Positions 43,601 through 49,700 of a DNA stretch of 64,000 nucleotides are shown here, piece after piece; within the stretch, counting starts at the first letter, position 1; every line of letters starts with the position of its first letter. The translations under genes were made by a program, and so were the position numbers. The notes below the pieces were generated by a model, which searched no databases, was not told the origin of the DNA, and saw only the letters and a program-made list of their open reading frames with translations. This DNA comes from Puffinus mauretanicus (taxonomy: Eukaryota; Chordata; Aves; Procellariiformes; Procellariidae): NCBI GenBank assembly GCA_023333565.1, contig JAJKFH010001826.1, positions 62,001-126,000 of the forward strand, in the 5' to 3' direction.

Positions 43601-45165
43601 TCTCTCTTTGTATCTGTACTCACCTCTTCCTTATCCTTGGCACGTGTTTTAGAGCTTAAAAAATTTGAAAACACATGGTCCCTTTTACTGTGTGAGCACA
43701 ACTTCCACTTTATGAATGACATTGTGGCCAAAACATAACCAAAACGAAATGATTTTATATTACCCAGTTATGACAATTTTGTATTTATTTTTGTTTAGTC
43801 TTTGGTTTGTTCGCATTGATTCTGTCAAAAATGAGAGCCTACACTAAAAACTTGCCAAGTAAGAGTTACAGTTGCATGGAAGCTCTGTACAGTGACTGGA
43901 TTTTATCCTCTCTTTCAATGGCAGTCAGTCTTCGTAAAGTCTAATACAACTTGCTGAAAGACTAATGCTTGTCTTCTTCCTATTGAACAGTAGGTACCAT
44001 AAAACGGAGAAAAGTCTTAACTGAACACGTTGTAACGATACTCTTCACAAAGATTGTCTCCTGCCCTGAAAATGCACCCACGCTACTTTAGAGTAGAACC
44101 CAAAATATATTTAGAAAAAACAATTATGCAGCTTAATCAGAATTTGACAGATGTGTTTTTTCTAGGAAGAGGATAAGTTACCGACCGCAGATTTGATAAA
44201 AGACACCTCATCCCAAGGAAAAGTGAAAGAAATAGAAAGGAGGTTTCTGAGGCATCCTGCGGAAACCTGCAGAGAGACCTGTGCCCGGGGGGGGACGGAC
44301 GCCTCCCCGCAGCGCCTGCAGATCACTTGTCAGGGGACTGACACCCAGAGACCGAGACGGCACACGGCAGGGATCCCACGGCGGCAGTTTCCCCGGCAAT
44401 GTTGAGCAGCGCGGCAGCGGCGGGCAGCACCGGCACCCCGGGATGCGGCACCGGCCCGCCGGGCTGCCGCCCCGCGGAGTGCTGCGCGCCGCCACCGCGG
44501 CCGCGGGCTGCAGCAGCGCCCGGCGCGGGGGACAGCGGCGCCCGGCGCGGGGGACGGCAGCGCCCGGCGGGCAGCGGCAGCGCCCGGGAGTGGGCTGTGC
44601 GCCCGGGGGTGGGCTGTGCGCCCGGGGGGAGCTGTGCGCCCGGGGGGAGCTGTGCGCCCGGGAGTGGGCTGTGCGCCCGGGAGTGGGAACTGTGCGCCCA
44701 GGGGTGGGCTGTGCGCCCGGGGGGTGGGCTGTACGCCCGGGGGGAGCTGTGCGCCCACGGGTGGGCTGTGCGCCCGGGGGGAGCTGTGCGCCCGGGGGTG
44801 GGCTGTGCGCCCCGCGGGAGCTGTGCGCCCGGGGGTGGGCTGTGCGCCCCGCGGGAGCTGTGCGCCCGGGGGTGGGCTGTGCGCCCGGGGGGCAGCAGCG
44901 CTCTTACCTTCCCCGTGCAGCGCCCACGGCAGATGCGCGTAGTCCCACTCGTAGCCGCACGCGCTGTCCTCAAAGGCGCACGACCCGGGGGAGAGCAAGG
45001 CGGCCCCGGCGAGCCGCAGAGCTGCAAGGACAAAGCGAGCCCCGGTCACGGCCCGGCCGGCCCGGGGGCCACGGGCTGGGGGCCGCCGCCGACCCCGGAG
45101 CAGCGCCCACCCCGCGTCCCCCGCCGCCGCTTACCGTGCGCGGCGAGGAGGCAGAGCCGCAGCAT
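1350..45165 (-). CDS. MAMDC2: MAMDC2, exons 1-9 of a gene running off the left edge
   Basis: Nine minus-strand exons, all with GT donors and AG acceptors, join to 1398 nt (466 codons) with no stop. The product starts with a hydrophobic signal peptide (about residues 1-18), followed by MAM domains at about 25-164, 167-324 and 339 onward. The conserved cysteines visible are C25/C32/C77/C164, C167/C175/C243/C324 and C339/C346/C409. As I recall it, human MAMDC2 has about 686 residues and four MAM domains, so roughly the last third is missing here. The family is secreted and matrix-associated; MAM domains mediate protein-protein adhesion. Candidate N-glycosylation sequons are N131-S-T and N326-Q-T. 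Intron phases run 1,1,0,1,1,0,1,1,0, so each MAM module uses three exons. The orthology rests on near-continuous remembered similarity, for example [20 protein letters not shown]. No frameshift or premature stop was seen, so the gene looks intact as far as the window goes. Confidence 0.96.
1616..2479 (-). other. MAMDC2 intron 8
   Basis: 864-bp intron between exons 8 and 9, GT-AG. Unique-looking sequence; no repeat or second gene recognised. Confidence 0.85.
2480..2626 (-). CDS. MAMDC2: MAMDC2 coding exon 8 (linker and start of MAM3)
   Basis: This 147-nt exon has acceptor TTTTTTAG|GGACTCC and donor GGGTTTG|GTAAAT, both phase 1. It encodes residues 329-377. A ten-residue linker ([10 protein letters not shown]) leads into [20 protein letters not shown], with C339 and C346 opening MAM3, then [20 protein letters not shown]. 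The linker sequence differs from my memory of the human one but has the same length. DHTTG is a conserved MAM signature. Confidence 0.96.
2627..5256 (-). other. MAMDC2 intron 7
   Basis: 2630-bp intron. Apart from a short GT-rich run near 2985-3018, nothing is recognised. The short open frames on both strands show no protein-family resemblance. Confidence 0.85.
2985..3018. repeat. GT-rich microsatellite
   Basis: Imperfect (GT)n run interrupted by GA and GCAC, inside intron 7. Confidence 0.7.
5257..5350 (-). CDS. MAMDC2: MAMDC2 coding exon 7 (end of MAM2)
   Basis: This 94-nt exon runs from acceptor TTTCCAG|GTAATATT (phase 0) to donor CAGACAG|GTATGC (phase 1). It encodes residues 298-328: [20 protein letters not shown], then [20 protein letters not shown] is the hallmark MAM C-terminal motif. 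C324 is the fourth cysteine of MAM2. NQT at 326-328 is a potential N-glycosylation site in the linker to MAM3. Confidence 0.97.
6340..6920 (-). mobile_element. Ancient CR1/L3-family LINE 3' fragment
   Basis: The plus strand reads in order GGCCCATCTAGCCCAATGTC, then a segment resembling AATGAGTTCTACAG, then GGAAAAAATCCTCCCTTTGG, then TTCATGATTTTTATGAACCTC. This is the order of the reverse complement of an old amniote CR1/L3 3' region. It is strongly diverged and has no open frame. The minus orientation and the boundaries are judged from these blocks only. No protein domain is preserved. Confidence 0.6.
7358..7674. repeat. Compound AT/GT microsatellite
   Basis: About 315 bp of interrupted (TA)n, (GT)n and (AC)n. 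Alternating blocks are mutually complementary: GTGTATATAT against ATATATACAC, and (GT)n at about 7616-7636 against (AC)n at 7650-7660. It lies in intron 6, and a 15-bp sequence is repeated inside it and at its right edge. Confidence 0.9.
7965..8140 (-). mobile_element. Possible very old CR1-type fragment
   Basis: GGATCATCGAGTCACAGAAA followed by a segment like AACCTTGACATCATTTAG vaguely resembles the reverse complement of a CR1 3' end. The match is weak and could be chance. It lies just downstream of exon 6. Confidence 0.25.
8289..8545 (-). CDS. MAMDC2: MAMDC2 coding exon 6 (MAM2 core)
   Basis: This 257-nt exon enters in phase 1 after a pyrimidine-rich acceptor (CTTTTAG|GTCACTAC) and leaves in phase 0 (ATGGAG|GTAAAG). 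It encodes residues 212-297: [20 protein letters not shown], then C243 in [10 protein letters not shown], then [10 protein letters not shown] and [18 protein letters not shown] parallels GHYISVDTS of exon 3, which shows the two exons are homologous modules. Confidence 0.97.
8546..10805 (-). other. MAMDC2 intron 5
   Basis: 2260-bp intron between exons 5 and 6. No repeat or additional gene recognised. Confidence 0.85.
10806..10943 (-). CDS. MAMDC2: MAMDC2 coding exon 5 (start of MAM2)
   Basis: This 138-nt exon is phase 1 at both ends (AATTGCAG|AATGTGAC ... GAACTGG|GTAAGC). It encodes residues 166-211. [20 protein letters not shown] begins the second MAM domain, with C167 and C175. It continues [26 protein letters not shown]. 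This stretch is the closest match to human MAMDC2 in the window and settles the gene's identity. Confidence 0.97.
10944..11888 (-). other. MAMDC2 intron 4
   Basis: 945-bp intron. It contains a small tandem copy of an 11-bp unit (ATTTTTGATCA) near 11117-11140 and is otherwise unremarkable. Confidence 0.85.
11889..11973 (-). CDS. MAMDC2: MAMDC2 coding exon 4 (end of MAM1)
   Basis: This 85-nt exon is easily missed because it is short. The acceptor is TTGTGCAG|ATTGTA (phase 0) and the donor TGTATTG|GTAAGT (phase 1). It encodes residues 138-165, [20 protein letters not shown] then KITPGYCI. The closing ASIA(V/L)FEI...GYC motif is the typical last strand of a MAM domain, and C164 is its fourth cysteine. 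Intron 3, between this exon and exon 3, is 725 bp. Confidence 0.95.
11974..12698 (-). other. MAMDC2 intron 3, with a GC-rich core
   Basis: 725-bp intron. Positions of about 12330-12560 form a CpG-containing GC-rich patch (for example GGCTCGGCCGGCCGCGCCTC) unlike the AT-rich neighbouring introns. No coding similarity was recognised in it. Confidence 0.8.
12699..12964 (-). CDS. MAMDC2: MAMDC2 coding exon 3 (MAM1 core)
   Basis: This 266-nt exon enters in phase 1 (TTCCCAG|GACATTAC) and leaves in phase 0 (TACAAG|GTAAG). It encodes residues 49-137, from [20 protein letters not shown] through [12 protein letters not shown] and [20 protein letters not shown]77 is the third MAM cysteine. LTNSTKK holds an N-glycosylation sequon at N131. 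Length and sequence fit the central exon of the first MAM domain. It lies about 32 kb from exon 2. Confidence 0.96.
14291..14400. repeat. Interspersed duplicate block, copy 1
   Basis: About 110 bp that recurs at 16010-16119. The best conserved stretch is TAAGGGGCTGTGCAAATACA followed by GAAGCTGCA and TTTCTTTCC, with small indels before it. It is not a repeat family I can name. Confidence 0.7.
14949..14967. repeat. Poly-T run
   Basis: Nineteen consecutive T on the plus strand, so poly-A on the gene's sense strand. No adjoining retrogene was recognised. Confidence 0.9.
16010..16119. repeat. Interspersed duplicate block, copy 2
   Basis: Direct-orientation partner of the block at 14291-14400, about 1.7 kb away. 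They share AGATGCAG, GTAAGGGGCTGTGCAAATAC and a C/T-rich tail. Copy 2 lacks an eight-base CCCTAAGC-like segment present in copy 1. Confidence 0.7.
17294..17308. repeat. Poly-A run
   Basis: Fifteen consecutive A on the plus strand. No retrocopy was recognised upstream of it. Confidence 0.9.
17745..18265. other. GC-rich, CpG-containing patch in intron 2
   Basis: About 500 bp clearly richer in G+C and CpG than its surroundings, for example GACGCCGTGGTGCAGCGCCG. Open frames of 158 and 138 residues on opposite strands reflect the scarcity of stop codons in GC-rich DNA, and neither resembles a protein family. It could be a regulatory element or a small orphan CpG island. Confidence 0.5.
18600..19110. 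other. Second GC-rich patch in intron 2
   Basis: Moderately CpG-containing sequence (for example GTCCCGCCCGGCCGCTGCCA near 18670). Another GC-rich stretch follows at about 20700-20960. No gene was recognised. Confidence 0.45.
20700..20960. other. Third GC-rich patch in intron 2
   Basis: Rich in GGGAGGGAGGGGACAGG and GAGCCGGGGCGAGC motifs. It is possibly regulatory, and no coding evidence was seen. Confidence 0.4.
23491..23517. repeat. (TTA)n microsatellite with T tail
   Basis: Several TTA units followed by a run of T, within intron 2. Confidence 0.85.
24282..24324. repeat. Tandem duplication, 25-bp period
   Basis: AAAGTATTTTCTGCACAC occurs at 24282-24299 and again at 24307-24324, just left of a small GC-rich stretch (24340-24440). 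Confidence 0.8.
27410..28495 (+). mobile_element. CR1 LINE, 5'-truncated, 3' end intact in form
   Basis: An open frame shows the 3' part of the CR1 reverse transcriptase: [48 protein letters not shown] (the catalytic ADD box) and [18 protein letters not shown] frameshift near 27840 moves the homology to another frame ([20 protein letters not shown]). The C-terminal region reappears at about 28255 ([15 protein letters not shown]). The element ends near ATTCTATGATTCTATGAT, the typical CR1 tail. It is a dead copy that cannot make protein. It lies in intron 2, antisense to MAMDC2. A 21-bp tandem duplication sits at 28341-28382. Confidence 0.95.
28341..28382 (+). repeat. 21-bp tandem duplication inside CR1
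   Basis: GGAAGTGTTCAAGGTCAGAT plus one T is present twice head to tail, in frame, duplicating seven residues (LEVFKVR) of the decayed CR1 protein. Confidence 0.95.
32476..33548 (-). mobile_element. CR1 LINE, 5'-truncated
   Basis: The 3' end is at left (plus strand AGAATCACAGACTGGTTGAG). The minus-strand frame 33353-32868 shows reverse-transcriptase-distal CR1 protein: [60 protein letters not shown] and [11 protein letters not shown]. The catalytic-box region reads SDDD rather than FADD. It lies in the same orientation as MAMDC2 within intron 2. A small (TTTA)n run at about 32760-32780 lies inside it. Non-functional. Confidence 0.95.
35265..35385 (+). mobile_element. Probable MIR-like SINE fragment
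   Basis: GACACTGGACAATTTAGTTT, then ACCCATCTATACATCAG, then AAGTGCTTTGTGAAGCACT follow the order of the core and 3' part of the old MIR family. Diverged and short; the call rests on remembered pattern only. Confidence 0.4.
41409..41430. repeat. 22-bp direct repeat, copy 1
   Basis: Begins GGTATCCTACAAACACCC and is identical to 41891-41912. The flanks are not alike. Confidence 0.85.
41891..41912. repeat. 22-bp direct repeat, copy 2
   Basis: Exact second copy of the 22-mer at 41409-41430, 482 bp away in the same orientation. Confidence 0.85.
44516..44896. repeat. GC-rich minisatellite at the 5' end of intron 2
   Basis: Sixteen units of 18-20 bp beginning TGTGCGCCC run from 44596 to 44896. Alternating types end in GGGTGGGC (19 bp) or GGGGAGC/GCGGGAGC (18 bp). 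The last part contains two identical 37-bp dimers, 44804-44840 and 44841-44877. To the left, three related 20-22 bp units beginning GCGCCCGG occupy 44516-44579. The array ends about ten bases from the exon 2 donor. The plus strand is G-rich with repeated G runs. Confidence 0.95.
44908..45021 (-). CDS. MAMDC2: MAMDC2 coding exon 2 (end of signal peptide, start of MAM1)
   Basis: The acceptor is TTGCAG|CTCTGC and the donor GGGGAAG|GTAAGAG, both phase 1. It encodes residues 11-49 (partial), [19 protein letters not shown] and onward. The first MAM signature [10 protein letters not shown] has C25 and C32, the usual disulphide spacing at the start of a MAM domain. The preceding intron is only 113 bp (45022-45134). 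The donor lies about ten bases from a GC-rich minisatellite. If intron 2 were retained, the frame would stay open to 44330. Confidence 0.93.
45022..45134 (-). other. MAMDC2 intron 1 (113 bp)
   Basis: Very short GC-rich intron, phase 1, GTAAGC...TTGCAG. If it were retained, the exon 1 frame would reach a stop (TGA) at about 45046-45048, before exon 2. Confidence 0.85.
45135..45165 (-). CDS. MAMDC2: MAMDC2 coding exon 1 (start codon, signal peptide)
   Basis: This exon encodes [10 protein letters not shown] plus one base of codon 11. It starts at the ATG at 45165-45163. The context GCGGAAG before the ATG gives a purine at -3, though +4 is C. The donor is CACG|GTAAGC, phase 1. The start was chosen because Leu-rich residues 1-20, completed by exon 2, form a secretion signal of the expected length just before the first MAM cysteine. 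The frame stays open upstream, but that sequence is low-complexity Pro/Arg/Ala from the CpG island and has no upstream ATG, so I did not extend the start. Confidence 0.9.
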
Positions 45166-45259
45166 CTTCCGCGCAGGGGGAGCCGGGGCTGGCGGCGGCG
45201 GGGCGGGCGGGCGCGGCGGCCGGGAGCGCGGGGGCGCGGCCGCGCCGAGCCCGGGGCTG

Positions 45260-45288
45260 CGGCGGCGGGGGCGGCGGCGGCGGCGGGG
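45260..45288. repeat. Short (CGG)n run upstream of the start codon
   Basis: Interrupted GGC/CGG triplets on the plus strand, so GCC on the transcribed sense, probably in the 5' leader or promoter. Confidence 0.8.
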
Positions 45289-45494
45289 CTGAGCGCGGCC
45301 CCTCGGCACCCCGGCGGGGCGCAGGGAGGCGAGCCGCGGTCGCGGGAGGGCAGGGGAGGGGCGGGGAGGGCCCGCGGGCACCCCGGGTGGGCGGCCCGTC
45401 CCCCCCCCGACCCGGAGCGGGGTCGGCCCCGGCCGGTCGCCCAAGGCCGGGGCCGCTGGGGCTGGAGTGGCCCCGAGGATGGGGGTGCCGCCGC

Positions 45495-45683
45495 CTCTCC
45501 GGGCAACCTGCTGAAGTGCATGTTCCCTCTCACAGTAAAATGTGCTTTCTTATGTTTAAGTGGATTTCCCCGTGTTTCAGCTTGTGCCCACGGTCTTGCT
45601 CCTGTCACCGGATACAACTAGAAGAGCCTGGCTCCATCTGATGTACTCCCCCATCAGGTATTTGTACAGATTAGTAAGATGCC
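45495..45683 (-). mobile_element. CR1 3' fragment beside the CpG island
   Basis: The plus strand shows GGGCAACCTG, TTCCCTCTCACAGTAAAATG, TCCCCGTGTTTCAGCTTGTG, AGAGCCTGGCTCCATC and CATCAGGTATTTGTACAG. These are landmarks of the CR1 3' region in reverse complement, as in the copies at 60.6 and 63.0 kb. The extreme 3' end is missing on the left, where the CpG island begins. Confidence 0.85.
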
Positions 45684-45868
45684 CACTCACACCCATCTGC
45701 AGAGGGCAAAGCAGCTCCCACTCCACCAGGGCTCCAGTGCCACCACAAGCTGCCCTGCTGTCCTGCTGCACCACAAAACCTGCCATACTGGGGGGCCATG
45801 GCAGGGTACCCTCACTCTTGCAGGTAAGAAAGGTGCAGGAGCTGCTGGGGTGCTCCAAGACCTGTAGT
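45684..45868. other. Unassigned spacer between two CR1 fragments
   Basis: CT-rich sequence without recognisable family similarity. It may be decayed CR1 or an insertion separating two copies. Confidence 0.4.
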
Positions 45869-46790
45869 TCATAGGATTACAGGTTCACTCAGGAGGGGAC
45901 CACAGGAGGTCTCCACTCCAAAGCACAGCGAGCTCTGAGCTCAGATCTGGCTGCTCAGGGCCTTATCCAGGTGGGGCTTGGTAACCTCGAAGGCTGGAGA
46001 CAGCACAACCTGTCGGGGCCCTGGCTCCACTGCTGGGCTGTCCTTGTGGGGAAAATGATTTTTCCTTATGAACGGTCTGAATTTCCTCTGTTTCAGCTTT
46101 TGCTGCTGCCTCTCGCCCTCCCACCACGCACCACTGTGAAGAGCCCAACTGCGTCTTCTCCATCCCCCCCATCAGTGCCAGGGTTGCTGCTGGGTGCTCC
46201 CAAAGCCAACCCTCCACCTGGCTGAATCAGCCCTGGTCCTGCAGCCACTCCTCACAGGGCTCCAACCCCACCTCCTCAATGGCCTCCCCTCACCTCAGGG
46301 TTGTTCCTGTACTGAACCCAAACTGGAGGCAGTACCCATCAGATGGGGTTTGATGGTCACCAAGAAGAGGGGACAGTCCCTGCCCTCCCCTAGCTCTTGG
46401 GGTCTTGTGCTGCTCACACCGCCCCAGGCACCGCTGGCCCTCGTTGCTGCCCAGGAATGGGTGGCCCCAGCTCAGGTCACTGCCCACCAGCGCCTAGGGC
46501 TGTCCCCCAGAGCTGGTCCCCAGCGCCGCCAGTCTGCATCTCTGCAGGGCTCTGCCTTCCAGTCTGCATCTCTGCAGAGCTCTGCCTTCCAACTGCTGGG
46601 CTCAACATTTGCCCTTGTTGAATTTCCTGCGTTCCTTGTCAGCCCCTTTTCAGGTCCACTTCAATGGCAGTCCTGCCTACAGCATATCCACTGGTCCCCC
46701 CGTCTGGTGTCATCTGAAAACTTGACACGCTTGCCCTCTGTTCCCTCCTCGGGGTCAGATCTGGCAGCCATACCCGTATAACACCGACTA
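45869..46790 (-). mobile_element. CR1 LINE fragment, older subfamily
   Basis: In reverse complement it follows CR1 order. Landmarks are GCTCAGGGCCTTATCCAGG, ACCTCGAAGGCTGGAGACAG, CACAACCTGTCGGGGCC, CTCCCACCACGCACCACTGT, GTTGAATTTCCTGCGTTCCT and TGGTGTCATCTGAAAACTTG. Several internal deletions shorten it, and no reading frame survives. A 30-bp tandem duplication lies at 46531-46590. Confidence 0.85.
46531..46590. repeat. 30-bp tandem duplication inside CR1
   Basis: A 30-bp unit starting AGTCTGCATCTCTGCAG occurs twice with one mismatch (GGGC versus GAGC). Confidence 0.95.
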
Positions 46791-49700
46791 AAGCCCCTAT
46801 CCTCCCTGTTCAATGGTTTTGCATTCATCTTGCTTGCTTCGGCAGTTGTTGTGCAACACAGTTCCCCTTTGAAATGTCTGGGAAAACTTAGCTGCCCAGA
46901 GGATTCCTCTGTCTATCCCAAGGTAAATTCGCTTCAGCCATGGTTTTGGGTCATCACTTAAACTAATCAGGTACAGTGAGAAATTTGAAGTTCCTGAAAA
47001 TGTCCTTCAAAATTACAAAAGTGACCAAGAGGATGTAGGATGTCAGAACCTTTTTGTTGGACTACTCTGATACCACTTTCTACCAATCCATGGGCTCCAG
47101 GGAAACAGGAATGAGCATCAATCCATAGAGACCTACATTTCAGCAAAAACTGCTTTAACTCATGCGAACTACTCTTCTTAGTTATAACATGTAGTCATAT
47201 TTCTTCACTTTCTCACAGTCTATTAAAATTTGCTACTCATGGAAATTTCTAAGTACAATCACTGGCTTCAGTATTAGGTCATTTGGTAAGGCTGTGTCAG
47301 GGACGTAGTAGGAATAGTGCACAACAGCTGCATAAGGTTTTTCTTCAGCCATTGTGAACAAATGTGTGGTTTGCATGACAGCCTACACAGGCTGTTTCAG
47401 TTATTTGGCCTTTATTTTTCATAATGTTGGCAAATTTTGGCGTGCATCAAAAGTCTCAACAGATTTCTAGCAGAGGCACTTGAAGCCAATAAAAGATCTT
47501 TTACACTCACTGAGGTTTTATATTCCTAAGTAATTGTCGTGTAACTTCATAATATACTTAACATATTACCATTCCTGGATCCCTTGTAGCATCTAGAACT
47601 TTTCCCCTTAAATTGATGTAGGCATTGCATCTAGTCAACTGTGCTAACAGCCCTGGTAATATCTTGGATAACTGCTCCAGCCCTCGCCCAGTTCACATTG
47701 TGTCCATGAAGATTTTTGGCTGACAGACTTTATTGTGTTTGGTGGAGGGGAGGTTATAATATCAGGTTAGCCTTGTACATAATCTACCTGTTTAATAATC
47801 ACTCCAAAATGTGTTTGATTTGAAAGGCATTAGTTTTGTACCTAGAAGAACAGACTCTTTATTCTCATGGGGAGGACATACTTGCTAGCTTTGGGGAACA
47901 AGAGTGAACGGTTTATGGAAAGTCTTGTAACCGGCATAAAGTTATTCAATTTTTTTTTTGTGTTGCTTGTGCATAAACAACAGGTCTTTAATTTCAGCCA
48001 CTCCATTGTAGGAGGACTAGAATAGCACCTACCTTGGAGATACCCACTGACAATTTAATTTTGAATTTGCTGGGTATTGGTGCAATTCCTTCAGTTTCCC
48101 CAAAAACATAATAATATTTGCATCCCTCATTCATGGGTTTGCACAGTGATGTTCTCAGGTTTCTTGCTCAGGTAGCTAGATTACACAGAATTTGCTGCAT
48201 AGTTCACCTTCCAAAAATTCCTTGTCCCCTTCCTTTCCCAGAAGGGCTAGTATACTGGCTGAACTCTGTTCTGTCATTCACCTGTACTCTTTGCTGTATT
48301 CACAATACTTCTGTAATACAGAATTTAAAGCTGTTTGTTTAGCTTTTGCCTCAGAGCCAAAAATCAATCTAAACTTTCTAAACCTTCAATCATACTCCTC
48401 TGCCAGTGTCCCAGATCAAAACAGCACGTACGCAGATGGTAGCACCCACAATAAAATCAGGAAGTTCTTGTATTTTCCAGTGAATCACTTCCCACATGCA
48501 GCCTGTGGAACTGGTGTGTCCAGAAACAGTTTTTGAATGTCCACGAACATATCCTCTGCTTTTGCTAAGGACACCTGCCAGACCTCTCTGGATACATCAG
48601 GCAAAGAAAACAGGTGGCAAAAGTATCTGGCACAGGCTCCTTCCAGAATGTTTCTTCCAGGGTAGTGGAAAAAATTCCCCCTTTTAGAAATTTCCTGAAT
48701 GGGTTTTTAATAAAACTAGTGGTCTTGATCAGCACAGGTAACCTCATTTTTGCGTTTTTTTTTTTTGTAGTTTGACCTGTGATTTCCAGAACAAGGAGCC
48801 TGCCAGTCGTTCCTCCAGTTTCTGCTCCAGGGAAGGTGGAAGAGTATAAGCATCCCAGAAGAGAGGGCATCCCTGTGCAAGAGTATAAGCATCCCAGAAG
48901 AGAGGGCTCCCTCACCTCTGCTCTGAACTCTGTCAAAAGCTGCGTTATCTCCTTGAAAACATTCTCAAAACCTTCCTCTACTGCCAGGGTGCCCCATTCC
49001 ATCTCCTCCTTCAAGGAATGTGCTGTTCTGATGAGATCCAGAACTTGGCTCATTTTTAGCTCAATTTATGCCCTGCTTTTACTACAAGTTTTATATTTTC
49101 ACTTTTGTTTTTCTACATCACGGACTCCTTGGGTAGTTTCTTGCAGAGTGGTCTGCATCAGACTCCAGTCATGAGCTGGTTTCTTCTCAGGGATTTGACT
49201 AATCCCAAAATGCAAAATTGGCTCTTCAGCCACAGGCTGATCATAAACTCTGTGGGTCTTCTATCTTCTTTTGCATTCGCTGTTTAAAAACACAGCATTC
49301 CCTTAATCCCTTTTTTTTACGGTGTGCAGAGTATCACAACTTGTTAAAATATTAAGTGCTTCAGAACGAGCTTCTTCAGAAATAGGGGCAGCTTTCCTTT
49401 TTTGCAGGACTCTGTTTCTCATGCATGTACAGGTAAGCACACTTGTCTGTGTTTTCAGGGAGTACTCTCTTTCCTTTAGCTTCTACCTGGTCCCACCTCT
49501 ACTCCTTAGTTCTGGACAAAAGATCCTGGTAGGATGCAAAAATCCCTTATGGTCCTCTACCTTCAGCTTTCTGTAAATTAGACTGTCTGCAAAAGGAGTC
49601 CAGATGGAGATAGGCCTGAAGCTGCCAGATTTTGCAGTAAGTTACCTCCTCAAAAGTTGAAATGGTGTCTGTGTAGCATCTTCACTCAACTTTTGCAGCT

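Larger units (their letters stand above)
12965..44907 (-). other. MAMDC2 intron 2 (about 32 kb)
   Basis: This long first-domain intron makes up most of the visible gene. It carries CR1 copies at 27.4 and 32.5 kb, a duplicated block at 14.3 and 16.0 kb, GC-rich patches at 17.7-19.1, 20.7 and 24.3 kb, and a probable MIR-like SINE at 35.3 kb. The minisatellite sits at its very 5' end. Between these I see only AT-rich unique sequence, and no conserved exon of another gene on either strand. Confidence 0.85.
44270..45540. promoter_or_regulatory. CpG island and likely MAMDC2 promoter region
   Basis: G+C and CpG content rise sharply here against AT-rich flanks. The island spans exons 1 and 2, tiny intron 1 and the sequence upstream of the start codon. 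GC-box (Sp1-type) motifs include GGGCGGGG within about 45353-45368 and GGGGCGGGCGGGCG near 45200. No TATA box is evident, as expected for a CpG-island promoter. Transcription would run leftward from somewhere at about 45200-45450; the exact start cannot be read from sequence. Confidence 0.8.

Noticed and set aside
45166..45444. N-terminal extension of MAMDC2 upstream of 45165
   Set aside because: The frame is open but has no ATG and encodes Pro/Arg/Ala low-complexity sequence. The ATG at 45165 gives a normal signal peptide.
44281..45621. A 446-codon plus-strand open frame across the CpG island
   Set aside because: It is made of the minisatellite translation ([14 protein letters not shown] repeats) and GC-rich sequence antisense to MAMDC2 exons 1 and 2. 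Stops are rare in such DNA, and there is no domain or splice support.
48565..49053. A 162-codon minus-strand open frame as a gene or retroelement relic
   Set aside because: A frame of this length is expected about once or more in 64 kb by chance. No recognisable domain, promoter or splice pattern; kept only as a low-interest observation for its internal duplication.
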